NCBI GenBank assembly: GCA_023393125.1 | Contig: JAEWMQ010000047.1 | Coordinates: 1-25,740 of the forward strand | DNA from: Bacillota bacterium | GTDB lineage: Bacteria; Bacillota; Clostridia; Lachnospirales; Cellulosilyticaceae | DNA length: 25,740 bases | Direction of reading: 5' to 3' | Shown here: positions 1-8,517 of the stretch, in pieces | How positions within the stretch are numbered: position 1 is the stretch's first letter | Layout of the letters: every line of letters starts with the position of its first letter | Program-made: the position numbers and the translations under genes | Notes under the pieces: generated by a model | Told to the model about the DNA's origin: nothing | The model's input: only the letters and a program-made list of their open reading frames with translations | The model's database searches: none

Positions 1-57
1 CTAGTAATGAGATGTGATTTTTTTATATGTATTCCCCCCTATTTTCCTGTCATACTT

Positions 58-1614
58 TTACTTGTTATTATCTCTATATTCAAACCAAGCAAAATCTGCA
101 TAGTTATTGCTAACTTTTCCATTACTACTTGCATACATGCCTATACAGGCTCCAACAAATCCTCCTGCTTTATCCGTACTTAATATCCTTGCATCCACAT
201 TTACTTTAAGCTCATATATACAGTCTTGGTCTTTTCCATAATAGAAGCAGAGACTCTGCCCTCGTGCTACTATTTTCATATAAATTTGTGCAGCATTAAA
301 TTTACTTTCACCTATTATTTCATCTTTCCCGTCCTCACATTTTACAAGTCTAATAACTGTATCACCTTGCTCTATTCCATACTCATATCTGAAATGATAT
401 CTTTCATTTTGAACAAGCACAATTCCTGCAACTTCATTCATAGTAGTAGGAGAAAACTCTAGCAGTGTACTCACTATAAAATCTTGATGTTGCTGTCTTA
501 AACCTATAAAACTTGAACTAACCAATTCCTTCATACTTTCAGGTCTTAATTTAATTCTAAGGTATCCCTTTCTGTCTTTTAAACTACAAAACTTCTCTTT
601 TGGTCCTCTAAGTGTAATCCATTTATGGCCTAACTTTTCTCCTGTAAAGTGAGTACAAGCATCTTCTGGAATAATATGAAATAATGGCAAATCAGGTGCT
701 TTACTGATTTCTTCTACAATACCTTTACCTTCATTCACAATAGGCCATCCATTTTCCCAATTAACAGATACTAAAAAAGTCTCTCTTCCTAAGTTCCTAT
801 AATAACCTCCATATGGTCTGGATCCTAATAAGACCATCCACCATGTACCGTCTTGAATCTGCACTAAATCTCCATGTCCTACGTTAACGATAGGATAATT
901 TCTACCTAGGTGCCTGTGTGTCAAAATAGGATTTGTAGGATTCCCCTCATATGGTCCCGTAATTTCTTTACTTCTAGCTATTGTTATAGCATGTTCATGT
1001 GCTGTTCCACCCTCAGCTATCATCAAGTAATAGTAGTCATCTTTTTTATAAAGATGAGGTCCCTCCGGCCATACGGCATTATTTAAAGCACCTTGCCATA
1101 AAACATGCTTTTTACCAATTAAACGTCCTTGTTTTATATCTAATTCTTGCATCCAAATTTCATTATCCCCATAATATCTAGAAATCTCTTTTGGTTTTTC
1201 TCTTGTTCCTATATAATAAACTTTTCCATCTTCATCAAAAAACAAACTTGGGTCTATTCCTTCTGCTTCTAATACAATTGGATCTGACCAAGGTCCTTCG
1301 GGTCTTGCAGCTGTAACATAGAAATTTCCTTCACCTGATATGTTAGTCGTAATCATATAAAAAAAACCTTCATGATATCTTAGCGTTGGTGCATAAATAC
1401 CACCTGAATGTTTTGCTCCTTCTAGATGCAACTGACTCTCTCTTTCAAGCACATGTCCAATCTGCTCCCAATTCACCAAATCCTTACTATGAAAAATAGG
1501 TACTCCTGGGTAATAAGCAAAACTTGATGTTACAAGATAGTAGTCTTCAGCAACCCTACATATAGATGGATCAGGATAAAATCCTGGTAGGATAGGATTA
1601 GAAAAGTTTCTCAT
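58..1614 (-). CDS. GH43 beta-xylosidase (exo-acting, probably cytoplasmic)
   Basis: A 518-residue glycoside hydrolase family 43 protein that most likely releases xylose from imported xylo-oligosaccharides. The three catalytic acids of the five-bladed propeller fold are visible: Asp15 in YPDPS near the N-terminus (base), Asp121 in GIDPS (pKa modulator) and Glu184 in WPEGPH (general acid). Their spacing matches the Selenomonas-type XynB beta-xylosidases. The propeller covers about residues 1-310 and a beta-sandwich domain of the kind found in XynB-type enzymes follows to the end. There is no signal peptide, so it should act inside the cell. The ATG is preceded by AAAGGAGA at about 7 nt. It is the last gene seen in the cluster and is separated from the GH8 gene by a hairpin terminator, so it may be expressed at a lower level or from its own weak promoter. 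Alpha-L-arabinofuranosidase activity is a possible alternative or side activity. Confidence 0.9.
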   Translation of the reverse strand: MRNFSNPILPGFYPDPSICRVAEDYYLVTSSFAYYPGVPIFHSKDLVNWEQIGHVLERESQLHLEGAKHSGGIYAPTLRYHEGFFYMITTNISGEGNFYVTAARPEGPWSDPIVLEAEGIDPSLFFDEDGKVYYIGTREKPKEISRYYGDNEIWMQELDIKQGRLIGKKHVLWQGALNNAVWPEGPHLYKKDDYYYLMIAEGGTAHEHAITIARSKEITGPYEGNPTNPILTHRHLGRNYPIVNVGHGDLVQIQDGTWWMVLLGSRPYGGYYRNLGRETFLVSVNWENGWPIVNEGKGIVEEISKAPDLPLFHIIPEDACTHFTGEKLGHKWITLRGPKEKFCSLKDRKGYLRIKLRPESMKELVSSSFIGLRQQHQDFIVSTLLEFSPTTMNEVAGIVLVQNERYHFRYEYGIEQGDTVIRLVKCEDGKDEIIGESKFNAAQIYMKIVARGQSLCFYYGKDQDCIYELKVNVDARILSTDKAGGFVGACIGMYASSNGKVSNNYADFAWFEYRDNNK

Positions 1615-1699
1615 AATATTTCTCCTTTATATTTAGTTTTAGTCTTTAATATTATTTTGATAGTATATTAAAAGATATGATGCTTTTTTATTTACTAAA

Positions 1700-1727
1700 A
1701 AGGGCAGTATTCGAATCTACTGCCCTT
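1700..1727 (-). terminator. Hairpin terminator after the GH8 gene
   Basis: A perfect 10-bp inverted repeat (AAGGGCAGTA / TACTGCCCTT) with an 8-nt loop lies 4 nt beyond the GH8 stop codon. On the minus strand the stem is followed by a short T run and then AT-rich sequence. The T tract is short, so partial read-through into the GH43 gene is plausible. Confidence 0.65.
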
Positions 1728-1731
1728 CTTA

Positions 1732-2853
1732 TTACCATATTCTATAGTTACCACTTAAGGCTAGAAAGGCAAATGCATATAAACAATTATCATAATACCT
1801 TCTGTCACCTTTTCTTAATGGTGTATCCCAAAACTTTTGAACACATAATTTACTATACTTTCCTTTTGCAGCTAAAGAGCCCATAGCATTGGTAGCTATA
1901 ATTGCCACTGGATGTAAGGCAGGCTGGTCTATAATCGTACCATCAATTTCATAAATATATTCTGCTTTATCCTTTACTGTATCACAGAAGAATTTCTGGA
2001 TTTTATCTGCACATTCACTTCCCCATTCATCTTGGTCAAACCAAGCATAATCAAGACCAATGTTGGCAATTACACGATATGCATCACTATAATAATAACC
2101 ATGACCTTCTTCATGTCTTGGCGTCCCATCATAATAACTATACTCTGGAGCTAAGCCCGTTTCAGCATGACAAGCTTTTTTCAAAAATTCTCTACTAGCT
2201 TTAGCTGCTTCTTGCCAGAAACCTCTATCCTCCTCATTAGCCCACAATGCAAACAACTCATAAAAATGTGGTAGATGATAAGATGGATCAGTAAAATCAA
2301 GTTCTGGAACGAATTTAATGAGTTTATTAGTAGGTTCCCACATAGGCTTTCCTACCCCATCTTCACCTTTATGAACACATTCATGAAGAAGCTCCTGTGC
2401 TTCTTTTGTATAGTTGAAAATGCCTTCTCCATCACCCCATCTATGAGCTGCAAAAAATAGGGCCATTGCAAAATATTCTTCGCCATCAGGAGCTGATCCC
2501 TCTGAATTTTTTACTCCTTCTGGTGAAACCGACCACGCAAAGTAGCCTTTATTGGCTCCTTCACTATGCCACATATAAGTTTTTGTCCACTTCCAAAGGC
2601 AGTTGAATTCTTTTTGCATATCCATCTGCACACAAATCATCATCCCGTAAGACATACCTTCTGTACGTACATCTATATTACCAGTGTCTAATATGTACCC
2701 CATATCTTCTTCTACAGGATGATAAAGTCTTTCATCTTCTAAACCATAAAAAATGCTATTAATAACTTGATTAAGCCTGTCTTCTATTATCTCTTTATCA
2801 TGACCTAATGCTTCAAATAGATTAGGATAATTATCTTTTTTAATGTGTTCCAC
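1732..2853 (-). CDS. GH8 reducing-end xylose-releasing exo-oligoxylanase (Rex-like)
   Basis: A 373-residue glycoside hydrolase family 8 protein. It resembles the Bacillus halodurans Rex enzyme (EC 3.2.1.156) over its whole length, including the LDTGN-DVRTEGMSYGMM block, the SYHLPHFYELFALWANEEDR block and the C-terminal YYDNCLYAFAFLALSGN. The predicted general acid is Glu65 (RTEGMSYG) and the predicted base Asp257 (YSDAYR). Residues 313-315 are Leu-His-Pro, the element that in Rex blocks the far subsites and makes the enzyme exo-acting from the reducing end. There is no signal peptide, so it should trim imported xylo-oligosaccharides in the cytoplasm. The start is a GTG that shares one base with the TAG stop of the upstream permease gene. 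This implies translational coupling; GGAGG lies about 12 nt upstream and no in-frame ATG exists before the conserved region. Confidence 0.92.
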   Translation of the reverse strand: MEHIKKDNYPNLFEALGHDKEIIEDRLNQVINSIFYGLEDERLYHPVEEDMGYILDTGNIDVRTEGMSYGMMICVQMDMQKEFNCLWKWTKTYMWHSEGANKGYFAWSVSPEGVKNSEGSAPDGEEYFAMALFFAAHRWGDGEGIFNYTKEAQELLHECVHKGEDGVGKPMWEPTNKLIKFVPELDFTDPSYHLPHFYELFALWANEEDRGFWQEAAKASREFLKKACHAETGLAPEYSYYDGTPRHEEGHGYYYSDAYRVIANIGLDYAWFDQDEWGSECADKIQKFFCDTVKDKAEYIYEIDGTIIDQPALHPVAIIATNAMGSLAAKGKYSKLCVQKFWDTPLRKGDRRYYDNCLYAFAFLALSGNYRIW

Positions 2854-3749
2854 TACTCTTTAACACCTCCAATAGTTAAACCTGTTACAAAGTATCTTTG
2901 TAAAAATGGATATAAACATACAATTGGAAGTGCTGTTATAACTGTTGTTGCCGCACGCATAGTTAACGGTGATACTGTATTACCTGCATTCTTCATAGCT
3001 TCAGCATTGCCACCTTGATTCATTACAGAAGAAAGAAGTTTCATGAGCTCATACTGCAAAGTTGTAAGGTTAGTGGCTGTACGGTTATAAAGCATCGCAT
3101 CAAACCAAGAGTTCCATTGCCATACTGCAATAAACAAGGCAACGGTTGCAAGTACCGGCTTACATAGTGGTAAAATAATCTTCATGAAAATGGTAAAATG
3201 TCCTGCTCCATCTACCTGGGCTGATTCAACTAAACTGTCGGGTAAACCGTTCATAAATGTTCTAATAACAATCATATTAAATGCACTTACCATACCTGGT
3301 ATAATATAAACCCAGAAATTATTAGTTAATCCAAGATTTTTATACAAAACGAACGTAGGAATTAATCCTCCATTTACATACATAGTTAATACATATATAA
3401 ATGAAAGTTGCTTCTTAAATACAAATTCTTTTCTACTTAAGATATACGCTAATAAAGACGTAACAAATAATTGAGATACTGTAGCAATAACTGTTCTTAA
3501 TACAGAAATTTTTGCCGCAGTCGGTAATAATTCTTTATTAAATACTGTCTTATAATTCTGTAATGATAACTGTCTAGGCCAAAGATAAATGCCTCCTCTT
3601 AATGCATCTGTTCCATCATTAAAAGAATATGCTACTGTATTGACTATGGGATAAAGTATTATTAAGGTAAATAATGCTAAAATAATCATATTAATAACAT
3701 TGAAAACTTTATCTCCTATTTTTTGGTTTCTTAATGTTCGTGTTTTCAT
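2853..3749 (-). CDS. CUT1-type ABC transporter permease (LplC/YtcP family)
   Basis: A 298-residue inner-membrane permease with about six hydrophobic segments. The first is near residues 18-40 and the last near 268-285. The cytoplasmic EAA loop that contacts the ATPase is at about residues 175-195 (ESAQVDGAGH followed by an ILPLCKP end). The family usually imports oligosaccharides together with an LplB-type partner and a large LplA-type binding protein, both encoded just upstream. The reading frame is open further upstream, but the ATG at 3749 has an AGGGGG ribosome binding site and falls 13 nt after the stop of the partner gene, so this start is preferred. Substrate is inferred from the neighbouring GH8, GH43 and xylanase genes as xylo-oligosaccharide. 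No ATPase gene is nearby. Confidence 0.9.
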   Translation of the reverse strand: MKTRTLRNQKIGDKVFNVINMIILALFTLIILYPIVNTVAYSFNDGTDALRGGIYLWPRQLSLQNYKTVFNKELLPTAAKISVLRTVIATVSQLFVTSLLAYILSRKEFVFKKQLSFIYVLTMYVNGGLIPTFVLYKNLGLTNNFWVYIIPGMVSAFNMIVIRTFMNGLPDSLVESAQVDGAGHFTIFMKIILPLCKPVLATVALFIAVWQWNSWFDAMLYNRTATNLTTLQYELMKLLSSVMNQGGNAEAMKNAGNTVSPLTMRAATTVITALPIVCLYPFLQRYFVTGLTIGGVKE

Positions 3750-3762
3750 CTCAATTCCCCCT

Positions 3763-4749
3763 CTAGAATAGTCTTTCTTCGCCAGCAGCCTTAGCAAATC
3801 TATTGGCTAGGAAGATTAAGATAATACTAACTACACTCTTAAAGATACCTGCTGCTGTCGCTAATGAATAATCCGCTAAACTAATGCCGTATTTAAGAAC
3901 ATAAATATCTATAGTTTGAGAAACCCTTTGAACCAATCCATTTGTCAATAAATATTGCATGTCAAATCCAGCGTTTAAGATATTTCCGATATTTATAATT
4001 AAAAGGATGAATATTGTTGATTTAATACCAGGTAAGGTTACATGAAGTATTTTTCTGAAACGACCAGCACCATCAATAGCTGCTGCTTCATAAAGCTCAG
4101 GGTTAATACCAGTAATTGCAGCTAAGTAAATAATACTTCCCCATCCTGTCTCCTTCCATACATTAGTAATACCTACAATTCCCCAATAATACTTTGCTTC
4201 TGACAAAAAGTTAATAGGCTTATCTATAATATGTAGTTTTAATAGTATTTGATTAAGAATACCCGTATCCATTGATAACACTTGAAATACAAGTCCTACT
4301 ACAATAACCCAAGATAAAAAGTGAGGTAAGTATGAAACTGTTTGTATAAATTTCTTAGCTTTTACATGTTTTAATTCATTTAGTAAAAGCGCAAAACCTA
4401 TTGAAAAAACAAAACCTAATACTAAATTAATTAAACTCATGGCTAGTGTATTTCTTATAACCCCTAAGAATACATCATTTTCAAATAGCTGTTTAAACTT
4501 AGCTAAACCTATCCATTTTTGATCAAAAAAGCCTTTCGCTGGCTTGTAATTTTGAAATGCCATCACCCACCCAAATAAAGGTGTATAATTAAAAATAAGG
4601 ACATAGATTAAAAAAGGTAGTGATAAAAAAATTAATTGCTTTTGTTTCTTAATCTCATTCCATGTAATTTTATTCTTTACTTCTACGTTCTTTTGTGCTT
4701 TTGGCTTGCCTAATTTATTACTTAATTGAACTTGAGCCTGTCTACTCAT
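3763..4749 (-). CDS. CUT1-type ABC transporter permease (LplB family)
   Basis: A 328-residue membrane protein forming the second half of the permease pair. After a charged cytoplasmic tail of about 38 residues, the first membrane segment runs from about residue 39 to 60, and five more follow. The EAA loop is at about residues 218-240 (ELYEAAAIDGAGRFRKI then TLP), a strong match to the LplB/YtcP permeases. The ATG at 4749 is preceded by GGAGGAGG at a good distance. An in-frame extension of 18 codons upstream lacks such a site and is rejected. The gene follows the binding-protein gene after a hairpin, which would make permease transcripts rarer than binding-protein transcripts, as is usual for these importers. 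Confidence 0.9.
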   Translation of the reverse strand: MSRQAQVQLSNKLGKPKAQKNVEVKNKITWNEIKKQKQLIFLSLPFLIYVLIFNYTPLFGWVMAFQNYKPAKGFFDQKWIGLAKFKQLFENDVFLGVIRNTLAMSLINLVLGFVFSIGFALLLNELKHVKAKKFIQTVSYLPHFLSWVIVVGLVFQVLSMDTGILNQILLKLHIIDKPINFLSEAKYYWGIVGITNVWKETGWGSIIYLAAITGINPELYEAAAIDGAGRFRKILHVTLPGIKSTIFILLIINIGNILNAGFDMQYLLTNGLVQRVSQTIDIYVLKYGISLADYSLATAAGIFKSVVSIILIFLANRFAKAAGEERLF

Positions 4750-4806
4750 ACTTCCTCCTCCTTTTATGTCAACTATTAAGTTTATATTATCCTTTGCAAA
4801 CAAAAA

Positions 4807-4839
4807 GGGCTCTTAACCATCACCATTTATCAAGAGCCC
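4807..4839 (-). terminator. Intra-operon hairpin between binding protein and permeases
   Basis: GGGCTCTT and AAGAGCCC form an 8-bp stem with a 17-nt loop, followed on the minus strand by TTTTTGTTT. It lies between the binding-protein stop and the LplB-type start, inside an apparent operon. It probably acts as a partial terminator, or as a 3' end that stabilises the binding-protein message. Confidence 0.65.
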
Positions 4840-4881
4840 CCTTCTGTACATATATTTTCTTTTTAATAATGATCTTCTATA

Positions 4882-6591
4882 TTATTTTCCTTGTGCAACA
4901 TCAACTCTTCTTCTTACTTCAGCTGTAAGTGCATCTTCATAGACTTTCATATCAACTCTCTCATTAAGAACTTTCATATATTGATCCCATGCACTTGAGA
5001 AATCATCTGCCATAATTACTTTTGGTAACCATTCATGTTTTACTTCATCCATGTTTACTTTAGCTAGACCATAATCTGTATCAGCTGTCCAAGTATTTGA
5101 ATAAGACCATAGTGGATACCAATCAGGATTTTTTTCATCTGCTGGGTTTAAGAATTCTGTAAATGTCTTAAATCCATATGCATCCATAACTTTCTTCTTG
5201 GCATCTGATACACCATCATAGTATTCACCTGGTTGATATGCTGGTGCATAAGCATTAATACCATCTAAACTCATACCAACATAATGTGGGAAATAAGAAT
5301 ATGAGCCACATAATTCATTTACAATATATTCTTTATCTAAAGCTTTCTTTCTTTGGTCTTCTGTTCTATAAAATATCCCTTTGTCATCAACTTGGTAGTC
5401 AATCCCTTCTTCTCCCCACCATACCAATGTTTGCATTTCTTGTGAAAGCATATCTTCAATCATTTGGAAAGCACCTTCAGGATCTTTACAGCTAGTAGTA
5501 ACACTTAAACCATTTGATACGTCAAGTGAATAGGTAGTATGATATTTTTCCTCTGTTCCCTCATCCATTACAAGTCCAACTGGTACATAAGCGTAATCAT
5601 ACAGACCTTGTGTTTCAATTGATTGTTCCGCTGTTTGGAAGTTCCAATATTGATCAATTAAACCTAATACACGACCTGTTGAAACCTTTGCTATATATTG
5701 ATCATAGTTTAAAGTAAAGCATTCTGGGTCAACAATACCCTTCTTGTATTCTTCATTTAACTTATTAAAATATCTTTTAGCGACATCAGTCGTATTGTAG
5801 TTATATGCTGTTAATGTTTCTGGATCTACAATAGCACAACCATCATTTGGATAACCTGCTAAGAACATTGGTGGATTTTCTAAGCTATAATAACGCCAGT
5901 CATCGGTAATCATTTCAAATCCGATGTTCTCTAAACCGCCTTCCATAGTTGGATTAGCTTCTTTGTACTTTGTAATCAGATCAAAATACTCATCTACTGT
6001 ATTGATTTCTGGATAGCCCGCCCATTCTAACACACGAATTTGAATCCAAAAAGCTTCATCATTGTGATATGTTTGAGTGTCTTTTCCATTAACTACACCA
6101 AATTGAGGAATTAAATAAATATGACCATCTTCTGATCTCACTTTATTCCAATCACTTTCTGATAAATAGTTTTTAATGTTTGGATAATCATCCCAGTATT
6201 CATCAATAGGAAGAAGTGCCCCCGCATCAATTAATAATGATGTACCATCTGAACCTACAACAAAGTCAGTATAATCACCACCAGCAACCATTGTTCCAAT
6301 ACTTTCTTTTGCTGTTTGACCAGTGAGCCAAGTAATCTTAGCCTTTGCGCCAATTTTTTCAGCAATCTTATTGTATACCCTATTATTTGCAGGTATCTCT
6401 GTTCCAGGCATTGCTATGTACATCGAGAATTCTTTAATGTCCTTTTTATCTGTCTCAGCAGGTGTACTTGCTGTAACCTCTTTTGCTTTGTTGTCAGGCT
6501 GACTTGGGTCACTATTACCGCATCCTACACCTAGTGAAGCTACTATTCCCATTGCTCCAAGAAGTGCTACAAAAGATTTTAACTTTTTCAT
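4882..6591 (-). CDS. Large extracellular sugar-binding lipoprotein (LplA/YtcQ family)
   Basis: A 569-residue solute-binding lipoprotein of the large type that pairs with LplB/LplC permeases. The N-terminus has Lys residues, a hydrophobic stretch and Cys24 in LGVGC followed by a polar, Asp/Ser/Lys-rich linker. This fits a lipoprotein signal peptide, although Gly at -3 makes the lipobox imperfect. The mature protein is rich in Trp and Tyr, as expected for an oligosaccharide binder. The ATG at 6591 has GGAGGG about 6 nt upstream; an in-frame 14-codon extension has no comparable site. It sits directly upstream of the two permease genes, and the YesM/YesN-type regulators lie just upstream of it. 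Xylo-oligosaccharide is the inferred ligand from the enzymes in the cluster; nothing in the sequence proves ligand identity. Confidence 0.88.
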   Translation of the reverse strand: MKKLKSFVALLGAMGIVASLGVGCGNSDPSQPDNKAKEVTASTPAETDKKDIKEFSMYIAMPGTEIPANNRVYNKIAEKIGAKAKITWLTGQTAKESIGTMVAGGDYTDFVVGSDGTSLLIDAGALLPIDEYWDDYPNIKNYLSESDWNKVRSEDGHIYLIPQFGVVNGKDTQTYHNDEAFWIQIRVLEWAGYPEINTVDEYFDLITKYKEANPTMEGGLENIGFEMITDDWRYYSLENPPMFLAGYPNDGCAIVDPETLTAYNYNTTDVAKRYFNKLNEEYKKGIVDPECFTLNYDQYIAKVSTGRVLGLIDQYWNFQTAEQSIETQGLYDYAYVPVGLVMDEGTEEKYHTTYSLDVSNGLSVTTSCKDPEGAFQMIEDMLSQEMQTLVWWGEEGIDYQVDDKGIFYRTEDQRKKALDKEYIVNELCGSYSYFPHYVGMSLDGINAYAPAYQPGEYYDGVSDAKKKVMDAYGFKTFTEFLNPADEKNPDWYPLWSYSNTWTADTDYGLAKVNMDEVKHEWLPKVIMADDFSSAWDQYMKVLNERVDMKVYEDALTAEVRRRVDVAQGK

Positions 6592-6688
6592 AATATCCCT
6601 CCACTCAAAATTTGCAATATACCATCTTTTCAAGTCATTACTTTTTGGAGTTCATTCTCTGATATATCTGTTGTTTCCTTACAAGTTA

Positions 6689-6754
6689 ATGTTACCAATA
6701 TTCCTCTTTACCCTCAACCTAGTAAACTATATGAAAAATATATACAAACTATAT
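6689..6754 (-). promoter_or_regulatory. Candidate YesN-activated promoter of the binding-protein operon
   Basis: In minus orientation the 9-mer ATATAGTTT occurs twice with a 22-nt period (plus-strand positions 6746-6754 and 6724-6732). The downstream copy ends about 6 nt before TTGAGG (6712-6717), which is 17 nt from TAACAT (6689-6694). Two direct half-sites two helical turns apart next to a weak -35 is the arrangement expected of an AraC-type activator. The same stretch also contains a longer near-inverted repeat (6728-6743 with 6761-6775). A third copy of the 9-mer is at 6885-6893. The whole interval is very AT-rich, so chance occurrence must be considered. Confidence 0.35.
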
Positions 6755-6806
6755 ACTTTTATATATTTTCATATAATTTAATTGTTATTTATAACTAAAT
6801 TATATT

Positions 6807-6820
6807 TGATAACGCTAATA
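6807..6820. promoter_or_regulatory. cre-like (CcpA) site
   Basis: TGATAACGCTAATA differs from the degenerate cre consensus TGWNANCGNTNWCA at one position only (T for C at position 13). It lies upstream of the candidate binding-protein promoter, so it could mediate carbon catabolite control of the uptake operon. Only a consensus match by eye; no function is shown. Confidence 0.3.
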
Positions 6821-6906
6821 TTTTAGTGAAATTATATTATCTTTTCTCTTTGATGCATCTTTATCTTTTACATAATTCATTTTAAAACTATATTAAATAT
6901 ACTATT

Positions 6907-8517
6907 TTACTGATTGCTTTTTGTTCTTTGTAATAATTGTTTTCGATATTGCAAAGGAGTCTTCCCCTTTAAACGTACAAATTTACTAATAAAATAATCC
7001 AGATTATTATACCCAACTGCTTGAGCAATACTACAAACTTTATCATTAGTCCTAATAAGAAGTTCACTAGCTTTTTCTATTCGATAGTTATTCAAATAAT
7101 CCTTAAATGATATACCATACTTCTTCTTAAAAATTTGCCCTAAATAAGCACTATTAATATAATATTTTTCACTTAATAACTTCAAACTTAGATTTTGCAT
7201 ATAATTCATCTCTATCTCTCTATCCACTTCTTTTAATACACCATGAGAGTTATTTTGCCTTAATTGCGATAAATACTTGGAGTAGTCTTTCACAAAATTC
7301 TTAAAGTGTTTTGCACTTCCTCTGATAGCTGATTGTTCAAAAGCACATCGGCTAATATAATGTAATACTTCTTCTTGATTAACTTCCGGATCTAGTTCTT
7401 GAGCTAAATAAATAAAGCGACAAAGTAAATAATCTATATTTATATTAATTACCTTAGGATCCATATTATGCACCTTAAAATTCAAATAGATTTTTTCTAC
7501 ACATTCATCAATTTTGTCCTCTACATTTTTCTCTGTATAATAAATTAACTCATCCATATATTCTTTTTTAATACCATAGGCATTTGACTTCATTGAAGAC
7601 ATTTCATCATAATAGGCGATATCTTTATCATTCTTGTAGTTCTGAAAAGATTTAGCAATAATAGCAGATTTAAAAGAAACACTAAGTTGATCAATATCTT
7701 TTACTTTTTGTCCTATATAAACATTAAACTTATAACTTTGTTTAGTCTTCATATATTCTTGCAAATCCATAATATATTCCTGTTCATTCATCTTTTTGTT
7801 CATTGCAAGATTCTTCGTATATATAAATCCAATGCCATAAATCTCGTTACGTTTATCCATATCAAAAAAAACATATTTTTCATAAGGTATTATGTAATCT
7901 CTTAAGCTTTTATAAAACTCCTTAACAACTTTACTTTTTTCTTCTTTGCTTAGCTTTGCAAACTTTTCATCATTTAAACTAATTTCTATACCTATATATC
8001 TTAAATTTGTACAATATGGTAATTGCTCTTGTACATACGAAATATTGCTTTGATCATAAATCCCTGAACATAATGCATTCAAATGCCTCTCTAATGTCAC
8101 TTGTTCCATATACTCTTTGTTTTGTGCATTTTTGATTTCCTTGTTATAAACTTCTTTAAATTCTAGCAGTACTCTTATTAACTCATCTTTTTGTATAGGC
8201 TTTAAAATGTAATCTGCTACATTATATCTAATAGCTTGTTTAGCATATTCAAACTCATAATATCCACTTAAAACAATAATTTTTAACCCCTTTGACTTTT
8301 CCTTTCTTATATATGCTATAAGTTCCATTCCATCCATTTCCGGCATCTTTATATCTGTAATAATTAAATCATAATTATTGTCCTCTAAAAGTCTTATTGC
8401 TTCCTTCCCATTTGCTGCCTCATCAATAACCGAAAACCCATATTTCTCCCAATCAATTAGAATTTTTAATCCTTGACGAATAAATGGTTCATCATCAACA
8501 ATTAGTACATTAATCAT
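6907..8517 (-). CDS. YesN-type response regulator (receiver plus AraC HTH)
   Basis: A 536-residue transcription regulator. Residues 1-120 are a receiver domain with Asp8/Asp9, the phosphoacceptor Asp55 (TDIKMPEMDG), Ser84 and Lys105 (LKP). A long middle region of unknown fold follows. The C-terminal ~100 residues are an AraC-type double helix-turn-helix, with the segments LSLKLLSEKYYINSAYLGQI and VCSIAQAVGYNNLDYFISKF and the typical ending GKTPLQYR. The start codon overlaps the end of the kinase gene by 4 nt (ATGA), a clear coupled pair. YesN-type regulators normally control adjacent LplA/B/C-type sugar importers, so the likely target is the xylo-oligosaccharide cluster downstream. Confidence 0.93.
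   Translation of the reverse strand: MINVLIVDDEPFIRQGLKILIDWEKYGFSVIDEAANGKEAIRLLEDNNYDLIITDIKMPEMDGMELIAYIRKEKSKGLKIIVLSGYYEFEYAKQAIRYNVADYILKPIQKDELIRVLLEFKEVYNKEIKNAQNKEYMEQVTLERHLNALCSGIYDQSNISYVQEQLPYCTNLRYIGIEISLNDEKFAKLSKEEKSKVVKEFYKSLRDYIIPYEKYVFFDMDKRNEIYGIGFIYTKNLAMNKKMNEQEYIMDLQEYMKTKQSYKFNVYIGQKVKDIDQLSVSFKSAIIAKSFQNYKNDKDIAYYDEMSSMKSNAYGIKKEYMDELIYYTEKNVEDKIDECVEKIYLNFKVHNMDPKVININIDYLLCRFIYLAQELDPEVNQEEVLHYISRCAFEQSAIRGSAKHFKNFVKDYSKYLSQLRQNNSHGVLKEVDREIEMNYMQNLSLKLLSEKYYINSAYLGQIFKKKYGISFKDYLNNYRIEKASELLIRTNDKVCSIAQAVGYNNLDYFISKFVRLKGKTPLQYRKQLLQRTKSNQ

Larger units (their letters stand above)
6592..6906. other. 315-bp intergenic region between yesN-type gene and binding-protein gene
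   Basis: Very AT-rich. It contains the candidate activator repeats, a weak promoter and a cre-like site described separately. No convincing terminator was seen after the response-regulator gene, so read-through from the regulators into the transport operon is possible. No coding potential or RNA gene was recognised. Confidence 0.6.

Noticed and set aside
1..57. AGGGGGG stretch on the minus strand after the GH43 stop, looking like a ribosome binding site
   Set aside because: No ATG, GTG or TTG follows at suitable spacing before the window ends, so no downstream gene can be supported.
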